DNA of 64,000 nt from Streptomyces sp. NBC_01689 (GCF_036250675.1 NZ_CP109592.1:7998001-8062000); one strand, 5' to 3'. Shown: positions 50,867 through 60,600, counted from the first letter of the stretch. Notes: generated from the sequence alone by a model not told the origin. Numbers and translations: made by a program.

Positions 50867-51808
50867 TCAGTCGTCGCCCTGCTGGAGCAGGATCGTCAGC
50901 ACCCTGAGCGCCTCCAGGTAGATCCACACCAGGGTCACCGTGAGGCCGAACGCGGCGAGCCACGACTCCTTGCGGGGAGCGCCGTACGCGATGCCGTCCT
51001 CGACCTGCTTGAAGTCCAGGGCAAGGAAGCAGGCGCCGAGAGCGATGCCCACGGCGCCGAAGAGGACACCGAGAGCCCCGCCGCCGAAGCCCAGGCCGCC
51101 ACCGCCGCCGAACGCGGAGGCCACCAGGTCGACCAGCATCAGGAGCAGAAAGCCCGTCGCCGAGGCCAGGACGAAGCCGTGGAACCGGTGCGTGACCCGG
51201 ATCCAGCGCATCCGGTAGGCGATCAGCACGCCGGCGAAGACCGTGAGGGTGCCGAGGACCGCCTGGACGACCGCGCCCGGCGCGACATAGGCCGAGGTCG
51301 CGTGCGAGATCACACCGAGGAACACACCCTCGGACGCCGCGTACGCCAGGATCAGGGCGGGGGACGGCTCGCGCCTGAAGGACTGGACGAGGGAGAGCAC
51401 GAAGGCGAGCACGCCCGCGCCCGCCGCCGTGCCGTACGACGGGCCGAGGCCCGCGTCGTCGAGGGGCAGCAGGATCCAGGAGAGCGCCGCGGCGACCGCG
51501 ACCGTGCCGAGTGTCAGGGCCGAGCGCGCCACCACGTCGTCGATCGTCATGGCGGCGTCGTCGGCCGCCATGGAGCGGTCCCGCGGCGGGGCGTCCTTCG
51601 ACAGGCTCGGGGTCCGGGGGGCGCTGTCGGCGTACGGATTCACCGCGTACGGCGCGTACGGCTCGGCGTCGGCCGGCGCTCCGATCGGCGCTCCGGCCGG
51701 CGCACTGACCGGCGCTCCGACGGCCTGCGGCTGTCGCGGGCTTCGTCCGGTGCGGGCGCCGTCGCGCGCGAACCCCCGTCGGGAGAAGACCGGATTGCTG
51801 CTCTTCAT
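50867..51808 (-). CDS. Bax inhibitor-1/YccA family membrane protein
   Basis: 313 aa. A Pro/Ala-rich cytosolic head (1-85) with a PAGAPIGAPAD repeat, then seven helices of the BI-1/TMBIM type with conserved EGVFLGVIS and ACFLALDFKQVEDGI (acidic residues of the calcium-leak pore). Conserved in actinobacteria; physiological role unknown. ATG 51808. Confidence 0.9.
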   Translation of the reverse strand: MKSSNPVFSRRGFARDGARTGRSPRQPQAVGAPVSAPAGAPIGAPADAEPYAPYAVNPYADSAPRTPSLSKDAPPRDRSMAADDAAMTIDDVVARSALTLGTVAVAAALSWILLPLDDAGLGPSYGTAAGAGVLAFVLSLVQSFRREPSPALILAYAASEGVFLGVISHATSAYVAPGAVVQAVLGTLTVFAGVLIAYRMRWIRVTHRFHGFVLASATGFLLLMLVDLVASAFGGGGGLGFGGGALGVLFGAVGIALGACFLALDFKQVEDGIAYGAPRKESWLAAFGLTVTLVWIYLEALRVLTILLQQGDD

Positions 51809-51983
51809 GTCGTTCCTCCACGGCCGCACCCGGCGGCCTCTCCGTGGCCCCACTGAACGTGGCGCGTCACCACCTTGACAGGTGACGCGACGAACGGCAA
51901 GCTTCGTCACCAGGTGAACCGGTGATGATCGCTCGGCAGGGACCAGGGCCGGCCGGAGCGGGTGAAGAGGGAGAGGGAACCCC

Positions 51984-52070
51984 ATGAAGGCATCCAGGAT
52001 TCTCAAGGGGCTGACGGCGATCGCGGCCGTGGTCGTCATCTCGGTCGGGTGTTTCGCGCAGGTCTTCTGA
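51984..52070 (+). CDS. 28-aa hydrophobic peptide
   Basis: ATG 51984 to TGA 52070: KASRILKGLTAIAAVVVISV, ending GCFAQVF. A GAGAGGG site precedes it. Looks like a small membrane peptide or lipobox-like remnant; codon bias is normal. The rest of the gap 51809-52196 shows no other gene. Confidence 0.4.
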   Translation: MKASRILKGLTAIAAVVVISVGCFAQVF

Positions 52071-52196
52071 CGGGCCGCGAGCCCCCGGCGCGGCGGATCG
52101 GAACCCTGCCCGAGGTGTAGGCTCCAGTTAAGGCGTCCGGTCACATTGGCTGTCCGGACGTTTCCGGAGAGCCCGCAGAACCGGGGAGGTCGCGCC

Positions 52197-52769
52197 GTGC
52201 CGAAGCCGTCCAAGCGTGAAGACCTGTTGGCGTCAGCGCTGGAGACCTTCCACACGCGCGGGTTCCACGGCACCGGCATCAAGGAGATCGCCGACGCCGC
52301 CGGAGCGCCGAAGGGGTCGTTCTACAACCACTTCTCCAGCAAGGAGGAGTGCGCCATCGAGGCCCTGCGGCTCTTCGGGAACGAGCGTCGCCTGGACATG
52401 CTGGCCGACCCCGACTCGCCTCCGCTGGAGAGGATCCGCCGGCACTTCGAGTTCCTGCGGGACGAGGTCGTGGTCCGGGACTTCACCCGCGGCTGCATGT
52501 TCGGCAACTTCGCCACGGACGTGGTCGACCACAGCGAGGAGATCCGCGCGGCCGTCGCGCAGAGCCTGGGCACCTGGAGCAGCGCGCTCACGGCAGCCCT
52601 CACCGAGGCCCGCCGCGACGGCGCCGTCCGCGCGGACCTGGACCCGGACACCACGGCTCGCTTCCTTCTCAACGCCTGGGAGGGAACCCTGATCGAGGCC
52701 CGCGCGACCAAGTCGTCCGTCGCGTTCGACACGTTCTTCCTGATGGCCTTCGAGGCGGTCCTGCGCTGA
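52197..52769 (+). CDS. TetR-family regulator beside nitronate monooxygenase
   Basis: 190 aa. HTH at residues 20-48 (GFHGTGIKEIADAAGAPKGS) and a TetR_C-type helical ligand domain with FTRGCMFGNFATDVVDHSE. The GTG 52197 has GGGGAGG 7 nt upstream. Convergent with the nitronate monooxygenase; regulation of that gene is plausible. NemR/AcrR-like. Confidence 0.9.
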   Translation: MPKPSKREDLLASALETFHTRGFHGTGIKEIADAAGAPKGSFYNHFSSKEECAIEALRLFGNERRLDMLADPDSPPLERIRRHFEFLRDEVVVRDFTRGCMFGNFATDVVDHSEEIRAAVAQSLGTWSSALTAALTEARRDGAVRADLDPDTTARFLLNAWEGTLIEARATKSSVAFDTFFLMAFEAVLR

Positions 52770-52841
52770 CGGCCGTGGCCCCCGGGGCCGCCTGAACGGG
52801 GAGCGACCCCCGGGCGCGTCACGGCAGGCGGGCCGACCGTG

Positions 52842-53873
52842 TCACAGGGCCGTGGCCAGACGCGCCAAGGTCTGTTCCGCCTTCTCATGACGTGCCCGGC
52901 GGTGACCGGTCCCCGCCCACAGATGCACGGCGTCGGCGTCTCCCGCCGCGGCCGCCTGCCTGCGGAGCCCGCCGGTGAGGTGGTGCAACGCCGGGTACCC
53001 GTACGGCGCGTGGTCGTCGTACAGATCGGTGAACCGGTTCCGCAGCGCACGGGCGGGACGGCCGGTGAAGGCCCGGGTCAGCACGGTGCCGCGGCCTCCG
53101 GGGTCGGCGAGAGCGGCCCGGTGGACGGCCGAGGCCCCGCTCTCCTCGGTGCGCAGCAGCACCGTGCCGACCATGGCGGCCTGGGCGCCGGCCGCGATGA
53201 CGCGGGCGACGTCGTCCGGCGTGGCGAGGCCGCCCGCGGCGATCAGCGGCAGACCGACCGCCTGGCGGATCATGGCGGTCAGGCCGTCGACCGGTACGTC
53301 GGACAGGGGCTGTCGGGGTGTCAGGGTGGCGGAGTGGCCGCCCGCCGCCGCGGCCTGCACGACGAGCACGTCCACGCCCGCCTCGGCGGCGGCGCGTGCC
53401 TCGTCCACTCCCGTGACGGTCTGCGCCACCAGGCTTCCCGCCCCGCGCAGCCTGGCGACGACGCTCCGTTCGGGGATTCCGAAGGTGAAGCTGACCAGCG
53501 GCACGGGGTCCGCGACGAGCAGGCTGATCTTCTCCGCGTAGGCGTCGTCGTCCTCGACCGGTACCTGCCCGCTCAGGTCGACGTGGTGGCGGTCGGCGGT
53601 CGCCTGCAGAAGCGCGGCGTAGCGGTCGAAGGCGGCGCGGTCCACCGGCAGCGGATTGGGCGCGAACACGTTGACGCCGAACGGGACGTGCTCGGCACGC
53701 GCCGCGGCGACACGCTCGGCCAGCGTCCGCGCGGTGGCGTACCCGGCGGGGACGAAGCCGAGGCCACCGCCGCGGGCGGCGGCCGCGACCAGCGCGGTGG
53801 TCGTGGCACCACCGGCCATCGGCGCGGCCAGGACCGGCGTCGTGACGCCGAGAGCGCCGAGCAGGCTGTTCAT
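52842..53873 (-). CDS. Nitronate monooxygenase (2-nitropropane dioxygenase family)
   Basis: 343 aa FMN TIM-barrel enzyme. APMAGGATTTALVAAAARGG at the start, VVQAAAAGGHSATL (catalytic-site His), PLIAAGGLATPDDVARVIAAG and AAMVGTVLLRTEESGAS bind FMN. Oxidises alkyl nitronates. ATG 53873. Confidence 0.92.
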   Translation of the reverse strand: MNSLLGALGVTTPVLAAPMAGGATTTALVAAAARGGGLGFVPAGYATARTLAERVAAARAEHVPFGVNVFAPNPLPVDRAAFDRYAALLQATADRHHVDLSGQVPVEDDDAYAEKISLLVADPVPLVSFTFGIPERSVVARLRGAGSLVAQTVTGVDEARAAAEAGVDVLVVQAAAAGGHSATLTPRQPLSDVPVDGLTAMIRQAVGLPLIAAGGLATPDDVARVIAAGAQAAMVGTVLLRTEESGASAVHRAALADPGGRGTVLTRAFTGRPARALRNRFTDLYDDHAPYGYPALHHLTGGLRRQAAAAGDADAVHLWAGTGHRRARHEKAEQTLARLATAL

Positions 53874-54203
53874 GGTGCTGTGCCCTTCTTCCGGACGCCG
53901 GACGGTGACGTCTTGCGACGGTCAGGTCGACGGTGACCCCTCGTGACGGCCACCTGCCGGTGACACCTTCCGACCGTATCGCGGTGGGTGACGCCGTCCG
54001 GAGTCGCCTCCGGAACCGCGCCCGGCCGTGGGACTTCGTGGCCGACGCGCTGTCCGTCGTGCTTCCCGACGGGCGGCCCGCTCGTGGCCGTCCCGTGCGC
54101 GGGGTCCATGTCCCCACGGTGCGCCGGGCGGCGGGGCCGAGGCCAGGACCGGCTTCCTCCCTCCTGGAAGGTGCCGCCTCGCACCGGCCCCGGGAATTCC
54201 CCG
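53874..54203. other. Gap without a gene
   Basis: Between the nitronate monooxygenase start and the acyltransferase end I see no supported coding region and no clear hairpin. It should hold the monooxygenase promoter. Confidence 0.5.
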
Positions 54204-54259
54204 CTCTCGGTCCTCACCCGTCGGTCCTCCGCCGTCGGTCCTCCGCCGTCAGTCCTCCG
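54204..54259. repeat. 14-bp tandem repeat over the acyltransferase stop
   Basis: Four units of 14 bp (CCGTCGGTCCTCCG consensus) at 54204, 54218, 54232 and 54246. The minus-strand TGA of the acyltransferase is inside the last unit. Confidence 0.65.
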
Positions 54260-55436
54260 CGGTCAGGGGCCGCCGCGGGTTCCGGCGCAGTCCGTTCGCG
54301 CGTGAACGTCCCTCCGCGAGCAGGGACTTCCAGGACCGGTTCCGTTTGAAGGGCATCTCGAAGACCTCCGAGAAGAGCCACGCCCCGAGCACCGAGGCGG
54401 GCACTCCCAGCAGGAGGGTGAACCAGAAGGTGGGCAGCCCCGCCGACACGACATGGGGAGCGACCTCGCGGACGACGACCATGACGATCGGGAGATGAAC
54501 GAGGTACAGGCTGTAGGAGAAGTCGCCCAAGGCGCGCACGGGGCGCGTGCTGAGAAGCCTCGTGAGGACGTCGGGTCTGCCCGTGGAGACCGCGACGAGG
54601 AGCAGCGTCATCGCCGGGACCACCGCGAGATCCACCCAGAAATAGTGGTCGACCGTCCAGACCGGCCCCTTGACGACGATCAGGGCCAGGACGGGCAGCG
54701 CGGCCAGGGCCGCCGCCCAGTGCCAGGGCAGGCGCCGGACCCTCTCCGACGCGACGACCACGCCCGCGCCGACCAGACCGGCGACGAACACGGGAGCGAG
54801 GTTCGGGGTCAGCCCGTTCAGGCCCTCCACCGGCGTTCCGCCGTTCGCCGTCAAGCCGTGCGCGACGACGAGCAGGGTGACGCCCGCGAGCAGGACCACC
54901 GCCCCGAGCCGCCGCCGGATCAGCAGGAGGAGCGGGAAGACCAGATAGAGCTCCGCCTCCACGCCGATCGACCAGAACGCCCCGTTCGGCGTCGGGGCCG
55001 TGACCATGTCCTGCGCCACCAGGCCGTACACCAGCACCGAGGCGCCGGTCGGCGGCCCGAAATGCGACGCGGGCACCACCCAGCGGGCGACCGCCAGACT
55101 GAAGACCAGCGCGGCCCAGTAGGGAGGCACGATGCGCCAGGCGCGTCGGCGCAGGAATCCGGCGAGGCTTCCCGACCGCCAGCCCCTGCGCGCCGCCGAG
55201 AGGGCGAGGGAGAATCCGGACAGCGTCAGGAAGAGGACGACGGCTAGGCGTCCGTACATCAGCCAGCCGAGCCAGGAAGGGCCCGAGTTCCGGGGAAACC
55301 CGGGGAAGGCCAGCAGCCAGCAGTGGAACAGGACGACGTACAGGGCGGTCAGCCCGCGGAGTCCGTCGAGGCCGGGCACATGCGCGCCTCCGGGCGACCG
55401 CTCAGGCTCGGCGCCTCTCTCCTCGGGGGAGGGCAC
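54249..55436 (-). CDS. OafA/YrhL-type membrane acyltransferase
   Basis: 395 aa. GLDGLRGLTALYVVLFH is the acyltransferase-3 catalytic motif, followed by ten helices including FWSIGVEAELYLVFPLLLL and DFSYSLYLVHLPIV. O-acylates an extracellular or envelope sugar; substrate unknown. GTG 55436. Its end lies within a 14-bp repeat. Confidence 0.9.
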   Translation of the reverse strand: MPSPEERGAEPERSPGGAHVPGLDGLRGLTALYVVLFHCWLLAFPGFPRNSGPSWLGWLMYGRLAVVLFLTLSGFSLALSAARRGWRSGSLAGFLRRRAWRIVPPYWAALVFSLAVARWVVPASHFGPPTGASVLVYGLVAQDMVTAPTPNGAFWSIGVEAELYLVFPLLLLIRRRLGAVVLLAGVTLLVVAHGLTANGGTPVEGLNGLTPNLAPVFVAGLVGAGVVVASERVRRLPWHWAAALAALPVLALIVVKGPVWTVDHYFWVDLAVVPAMTLLLVAVSTGRPDVLTRLLSTRPVRALGDFSYSLYLVHLPIVMVVVREVAPHVVSAGLPTFWFTLLLGVPASVLGAWLFSEVFEMPFKRNRSWKSLLAEGRSRANGLRRNPRRPLTAED

Positions 55437-55620
55437 GTGTCCCTCCGCGGGGGAGAGGAGCCCTGTCTCGCCGCTGACTGTTCGGCTCGGCGTCGATGAA
55501 ATCGTTCGGCCCTCTCCCCGGGTTCCCGTGCGCGGCAGGTGGTCGGCACCACGGCGCTCCGCGTCGTGTTTCCGGGCAGCACGGAGCCACCCGCGGTGAC
55601 TGGTACGTCACGCGGGGCCG

Positions 55621-55677
55621 GAACGTTCAAAGACCGCCGGAAGGTTCAAAGACCGCCGGAACGTTCAAGGACCTGGG
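55621..55677. repeat. 19-bp tandem repeat, three copies
   Basis: GAACGTTCAAAGACCGCCG at 55621, GAAGGTTCAAAGACCGCCG at 55640, and a decayed third GAACGTTCAAGGACCTGGG at 55659. Between acyltransferase start and VOC-gene end; the rest of the 287-bp gap shows nothing else. Confidence 0.7.
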
Positions 55678-55723
55678 AGGCCGAGGACTCGTAGGCCGCG
55701 GACGCGGAACGTCGGGGACCCGT

Positions 55724-56167
55724 TCACCGGCCCGGAAGGCGCGTCGTGATCTCCTGCAGCACCCACCCGTTGCCGTCCGGATCGCTGAAGGACAGGAACG
55801 AGGAGTAGCTCTTGCGCTCCGGGTCCGGGCCGGGGACCCGGCCCTCGGTTCCCGCACGGTGGAACACTCCGCCCGCGTCGTGGAACACCTCGCTCACCTC
55901 GACGCCCCGGCCGGCGAGCTCGGCGCGGGCTGCTTCGATGTCGGAGACGACGAGGTGCAGGCCCTCGGTGGAACCCGGCGCGGCCGCGCTGACCCGGGTG
56001 CCGAAGATGACCGAACAGGGCGACCCGGGCGGGGTGAACTGGACCACCCGGAACCCCTCCCCGTCGGCGAAGTCGGCGTCGAGCCGCCATCCGAGCCTCT
56101 CGTAGAAGGCCTTGGCCCGGTCGACGTCGGTGACCGGCACCACCACGACCTCGAGTTTCATGTCCAT
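55724..56167 (-). CDS. VOC/glyoxalase-like protein
   Basis: 147 aa, one vicinal-oxygen-chelate module pair: VVVVPVTDVDRAKAFYERLG, GLHLVVSDIEAARAELAGRG, and terminal FSDPDGNGWVLQEI with the metal Glu. Common streptomycete detox/modifying enzyme. ATG 56167. Confidence 0.88.
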   Translation of the reverse strand: MDMKLEVVVVPVTDVDRAKAFYERLGWRLDADFADGEGFRVVQFTPPGSPCSVIFGTRVSAAAPGSTEGLHLVVSDIEAARAELAGRGVEVSEVFHDAGGVFHRAGTEGRVPGPDPERKSYSSFLSFSDPDGNGWVLQEITTRLPGR

Positions 56168-56578
56168 GACGGCCTGCTCCTGTCCTCGGGCGTTCGACGC
56201 TGCCGGGCGGCACACGGCGTCGGAGGCCGACGGGCCGCGGCCCCGGTCCGTCTCGGCCGGCTCCCGTCGACCCCGACGGGTCCCGGCCGACGCCGACCGC
56301 TGCCGGCCCGTCGCGGGGGCCGGTGCGCGTCGCTCCGAGCGCGTCCGTCCTCTCCCAGGTCCACCGTTGGGCCGCGGCCGACCGCTCGCAACCCGTGGGG
56401 CCGCCGTACCCGTGTTCCGGTGCGCGGCCGCCGCCCGCGCGGGGCGCCGTCGAGCCCCCGGAGCCCGTCGTCGCACCCTTCGCCCGCCCGGCATCGACGC
56501 GGCCGGAGGGTCGGGGGCGGCCCGGAGTCGGCGGGGCGGCCCGGAGTCGGCGGGGCGGCCCCGAACCGGTGGGCGCGG
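56168..56578. other. Repeat-rich gap without gene
   Basis: The 411 bp between the alcohol dehydrogenase end and the VOC gene start contain no convincing gene. Near its left genes end there is a 19-bp doublet GGCCCGGAGTCGGCGGGGC at 56519-56537 and 56538-56556 with a partial third. Confidence 0.5.
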
Positions 56579-57595
56579 TCAGGCCGCGGCGTCGAGCACG
56601 ACACGGAACCGCGCGTCGCCGGACATCATGTGCGCGTAGGCCTTCGGGGCCTCGGCCAGCGGCATCCGCTCGATCATCGGAAGGATTCCGTGCCGCACGC
56701 TGAAGGCCAGGTTGTCCTCGTTCTCGACCGGGGTTCCGGTCAGGCTGCCGGTGATGGTCCGGGTGGCGAGCACGAGGTCCGGCGTGGAGACGGTTATCGG
56801 GTCGGTGCCGACCCCCACCACGATCATGCGGCCGCGCGGGGCGAGCCCGGTGACCAGGGGTGTCATCGAACCGCCGCTGGCCGCCGTCGCGACGATGCCC
56901 TCCGCACCGCCCAGGCGTGCCAGCGCCTCGCCGGGGTGCTCGGCGGAGCTGTCGATGTACTCGTGGGCGCCGAGCGAGGCCGCGAGCGACGCCTTCTCCG
57001 TGCCGCGGGCGATCGCCACGACCCGGTGGCCGAGCCTGGCCGCGTACTGCACCGCGAGATGTCCGAGACCTCCGATGCCCTGGACGGCCACCAGCGAACC
57101 GGGCCGGCCGCCCAGCTGCCGCAGGGCGCTGAGACTGGTCAGTCCCGCGCACAGCAGGGGCGCCGCATCGGCCGAGGAGATGCCCTCCGGGATCCGTGCG
57201 AGGGCGTTGGACCGGGCGTACATCACCTCGGCGTACCCGCCGTCGACGGACGTCCCCGTCTGCTCCTGGTCGGTGCAGTTGACGAAGTCACCGCGCCGGC
57301 AGGGTTCGCACTCGCCGCAGTGGCCGGCCAGGAAGCCGACGCCCACCCGCTCGCCGACGCGCCACGCCCGCACTCCCTCGCCCACGGCGTCGATGGTTCC
57401 GACGACCTCGTGACCCGGGACGACCGGCTGCGAGGGATCGGGCCGGAGCCCCTCGACGGCGAGTACGTCGGAGTGGCACACCCCGCAGCTCTCCACCTTG
57501 ATCCGTACATGGCCCGGGCGGGGCGCGACGAGTTCACGGGTGGTCCATGCGAACTGCCGTGATCCGGTGACTTCGAATGCCTGATACGTGGACAC
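56579..57595 (-). CDS. Zinc-dependent alcohol dehydrogenase (AdhP type)
   Basis: 338 aa. Catalytic zinc: CGVCHSD, PGHE; structural zinc Cys cluster HCGECEPCRRGDFVNC; NAD loop GIGGLGHLAVQYA. GTG 57595 follows AGGAG. A TetR-type palindrome is upstream. Confidence 0.92.
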   Translation of the reverse strand: MSTYQAFEVTGSRQFAWTTRELVAPRPGHVRIKVESCGVCHSDVLAVEGLRPDPSQPVVPGHEVVGTIDAVGEGVRAWRVGERVGVGFLAGHCGECEPCRRGDFVNCTDQEQTGTSVDGGYAEVMYARSNALARIPEGISSADAAPLLCAGLTSLSALRQLGGRPGSLVAVQGIGGLGHLAVQYAARLGHRVVAIARGTEKASLAASLGAHEYIDSSAEHPGEALARLGGAEGIVATAASGGSMTPLVTGLAPRGRMIVVGVGTDPITVSTPDLVLATRTITGSLTGTPVENEDNLAFSVRHGILPMIERMPLAEAPKAYAHMMSGDARFRVVLDAAA

Positions 57596-57727
57596 GTTTC
57601 TCCTGGGGGTCGAGCGGGCGCCCCTTCCGGTCCCGCGGAGGGACCGTCACCGGCCTGCCGTGCCTCGCGGTCGCGGGCGGCACAGCCGGGGCCGCGGGCG
57701 ATCCGCGGAGGCGTTGGAGACGACAAT

Positions 57728-57739
57728 ATGACCGGTCGT
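57728..57739. promoter_or_regulatory. ATGACCGGTCGT palindrome
   Basis: GACCGGTC core is a perfect palindrome, 133 bp upstream of the alcohol dehydrogenase start; the surrounding GACGACAATATG is AT-richer. NemR/AcrR-type TetR sites often look like this. Confidence 0.45.
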
Positions 57740-57832
57740 CTTAGCCGTCAATGCCTGCCCCGCGGTCCGGGGCCGAGCGGCGGGGCGCGATCCGAGGCCC
57801 ACCCGGCGGACGGGGGATCACGCACTCATGGG

Positions 57833-58885
57833 CTACGCGGTCATCCGGCGGCCGTCACCCCGTGGCGCCCCCGTGCGGCTCAGATCTCCGTTCCTGGGTG
57901 CCGCTGCCCCGGGCTCGTAGGCGCGCAGGTCCTCGACGGCGCGGTGCACGGTCTCCGTGTGGCCGAACAGGCCGGGCAGTCCGCCGGTGTGAAGGAGAAC
58001 CGTTCGGCTCCCCGGACGGACGTCGCCGTCGCGGACCGCGGCGACCAGGCCGGCCATGGCTCGCCCGCTGTAGACCGGGTCCAGGACCAGACCCTCGGTC
58101 AGCGCCGCGGTCCGCATCGCCTCCAGGACCGGCCCGTGCAGTACCCCATACCCCGCTCCCACCTGGTCGGTACGGATCCGCAGCGACTCGGGGGCGACGT
58201 CGCGGCCGGTCACCGCGCTCGCGAGACCGGCGACGGTGACGGCCGGCTCCGCCACCGCCCCGCAGTGGACGCCGAGGACACGCCGTTCACCGAGGGCGCC
58301 GATCAGTCCCGCCATCGTGCCGCCGGACCCCAGGGCGACCACGACGTGCTCCACGTCGGGCAGCTGGGCGAGCAACTCCTCGCCGCCGTCGACGTATCCG
58401 CGTGCTCCGAGGGGACTCGAACCGCCGAAGGGGATCACGAACGGGCGTGCCCCTTCGCTCCGCAGCCGGTCGCAGACCTCGTCGGCGACGCCGGCCATCG
58501 TGCTCGGGTCGCTGTCGCCGGCCCAGAAGACCCGGGCTCCGAAGAGGCCGTCGAGGACGAGGTTGCCGGAGCCGTTCACCGCGCTGTCCCGTGTGCCGGG
58601 GAAGACGAGCACGACCTCGAGTCCGAGGCGGGCGCCGGCGGCGGCGGTGAGCCGGGCGTGGTTGCTCTGAGCGGCGCCGGTGGTGACCAGGGTGTCGGCG
58701 CCGGCCGCGAGGGCGGCACCGACGGTCCACTCCAGCTTCCGGACCTTGTTGCCGCCGCCTCCCAGTCCGATGAGGTCGTCCCGCTTGATCCAGAGGTCGT
58801 CCTCGCCCAGCCCCAGCGCCGCCGCGAGCCGCGGAGCACGTTCCAGCGGGGTGGGCCACGTCGACAGGGCGATCTTGGCAGTCAT
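57833..58885 (-). CDS. ACC deaminase / D-cysteine desulfhydrase family enzyme
   Basis: 350 aa PLP fold-II. PLP Lys in LGGGGNKVRKLE, TTGAAQSNHARLTAAAGARL, ALGSGGTMAGLIGAL phosphate loop and C-terminal HTGGLPGLFGH. D-cysteine desulfhydrase and ACC deaminase cannot be told apart by eye. ATG 58885 after GGAGG. Confidence 0.9.
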   Translation of the reverse strand: MTAKIALSTWPTPLERAPRLAAALGLGEDDLWIKRDDLIGLGGGGNKVRKLEWTVGAALAAGADTLVTTGAAQSNHARLTAAAGARLGLEVVLVFPGTRDSAVNGSGNLVLDGLFGARVFWAGDSDPSTMAGVADEVCDRLRSEGARPFVIPFGGSSPLGARGYVDGGEELLAQLPDVEHVVVALGSGGTMAGLIGALGERRVLGVHCGAVAEPAVTVAGLASAVTGRDVAPESLRIRTDQVGAGYGVLHGPVLEAMRTAALTEGLVLDPVYSGRAMAGLVAAVRDGDVRPGSRTVLLHTGGLPGLFGHTETVHRAVEDLRAYEPGAAAPRNGDLSRTGAPRGDGRRMTA

Positions 58886-59150
58886 GAAACCTCCGGCTCA
58901 GGCGGTACGGGCACCACCGAACGGCGGATGCGGAGGGAAACTGTACGACGCTGCCGACCCGGGGACGGAGGCGGTGCGGGACGCGGCCGCGGAGGTCGTG
59001 AGGGGCGGGGTCACGGAGGCGATGAGGGCACGATCGCGGAGGTGGTGACGGGGCCGGTCGCCAGGTGGTGACGGGCCCGTCGCGGAGGTGGGGGAGGGCC
59101 GGTGGCAGCGGCGGGGACGAGGGGCGGGCGGTGGCCCCTGGACACCCCAA

Positions 59151-60506
59151 CTAAAGTCCCAGCAAGGCCTGTTCGACCACTTCGGTCAGCGCCGGGTGGA
59201 TGTACAGCACGTCCCGGGCGATCCGGTCCACGGTCAGATCCAGTTCCATGGCCTGGATCAGCGGCTGGACTAGCGTCGCGGCCTGGGGGCCGATGATGTG
59301 CGCGCCGAGGATCGTCCGCCGGACGGGATCGGCGAGGATCTTCACGAAACTCGTGGTGTCCTCCAACGCCCAGCCGTACGCGGCGTCCCCGTAGGCGCGG
59401 ACGCTCACGACGTGGTCGACGCGGCCCCGGCGGGCGTCCTGCTCGGTCAGTCCGACAGTCGCGATCTGCGGACTGGTGAAGACCGCGTGAGGCGCGACCT
59501 TGTGGGGGAGGGTGCGGACGTCCTCGGGATGGAGCAGGTTGTGCCGTACGAGCCGGACCTCGGCGTTCGCCATGTGCTTGAGCTGGAAGTGGTTGGCCGT
59601 GTCGCCGAGGGCCCAGACGCCCGGTACGGACGTACGGTACGCGCCGTCGGTCACGATGTGGCCGTGTCGGTCGAGGTCGAGCCCGCCGGCGGCCGCGTCC
59701 AGCCGGTCGGTGTTGGGGCGGCGGCCGACACTCACCAACAGGGCGGCGGCCCGCAGCACTTGGTCGCCGCTCGGACAGGTCACCGTGACAGTGACGCCGT
59801 CGGCGTCCCCCTCGACGGAGGTGACGGCGGCGTCGAGGAGCACGCGGTGGCGCCGCGACGCCAGTTCGGTGAAGCGTGCCGACACCTGCTCGTCCTCCTC
59901 CATGAGCAGACGCGGCCCGCGCTGCACGATCGTGATGTCGGAGCCGAACGCGCCGAGGACGTGGCCGAATTCGGCCGCGATGAATCCGCCCCCGATGACA
60001 ATGGTCGAGGCGGGCACCTCGTCGATCCGCATGATGGAGTCCGAGGTGTGGAACGGGACCGTGTCGAGTCCGGGGATGTCCGGCACCACGGGCCGGGAGC
60101 CGACCGCGACCACGAAGGTGTCGGCGGTGATCCGTTCGTCGCCCGCCCGCACCACCTTCGGCGCGACGAACCGGCCCGCCTCGGTGTACACGTCGATGCC
60201 GTTCTCCCGCCGGTAGTTCAGCGCGCTCTCGTGCAGCGGATCGATGCGGTGGAACACCCGGTCGCGGACGGCCTTCCAGTCGGCGTGCTCGACCGTCGCG
60301 TGGACACCGAGGCGTGCCGCGGCCCGCGCGTCCTCGGCCGCGTCGGCGGCGACGACGAACATCTTGCTCGGGATGCAGCCCCGGTTGAGGCAGGTGCCGC
60401 CGAAGCGGTCGGGTTCGACGACGGCGGAGCGGAGCGGGGCGAGTTCGTCGTCGAGCAGCATGTTGCCGCTGCCCGCTCCCAGGACCACGAGATCGTAGTG
60501 AGGCAC
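59151..60506 (-). CDS. mtr: Mycothione reductase
   Basis: 451 aa. Redox CLNRGCIPSK, FAD/NAD loops VLGAGSGN and VIGGGFIAAEFGHVLG, and the C-terminal YIHPALTEVVEQALLGL typical of mycothione (not glutathione or lipoamide) reductase. Keeps mycothiol reduced with NADPH. GTG 60506. Confidence 0.93.
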   Translation of the reverse strand: MPHYDLVVLGAGSGNMLLDDELAPLRSAVVEPDRFGGTCLNRGCIPSKMFVVAADAAEDARAAARLGVHATVEHADWKAVRDRVFHRIDPLHESALNYRRENGIDVYTEAGRFVAPKVVRAGDERITADTFVVAVGSRPVVPDIPGLDTVPFHTSDSIMRIDEVPASTIVIGGGFIAAEFGHVLGAFGSDITIVQRGPRLLMEEDEQVSARFTELASRRHRVLLDAAVTSVEGDADGVTVTVTCPSGDQVLRAAALLVSVGRRPNTDRLDAAAGGLDLDRHGHIVTDGAYRTSVPGVWALGDTANHFQLKHMANAEVRLVRHNLLHPEDVRTLPHKVAPHAVFTSPQIATVGLTEQDARRGRVDHVVSVRAYGDAAYGWALEDTTSFVKILADPVRRTILGAHIIGPQAATLVQPLIQAMELDLTVDRIARDVLYIHPALTEVVEQALLGL

Positions 60507-60555
60507 GTCCGTTCACCTTCCGTCGGCGGACCGCACGTCCGGCGGTCCGGCAGCC

Positions 60556-60600
60556 GTCCGTGCGGGGCTCGTCCGTGCGGGACTCGGCCGTGCGGGAGTC
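60556..60600. repeat. 15-bp triplet repeat upstream of mtr
   Basis: GTCCGTGCGGGGCTC, GTCCGTGCGGGACTC and GGCCGTGCGGGAGTC are end-to-end at 60556, 60571 and 60586. Read on the minus strand they would encode RT-x-E-x pentapeptides, but not in the mtr frame. Confidence 0.65.

Noticed and set aside
53933..54349. Plus-strand frame in the gap before the acyltransferase end
   Set aside because: Arg/Pro-rich, no family pattern and overlapping the acyltransferase gene antisense.
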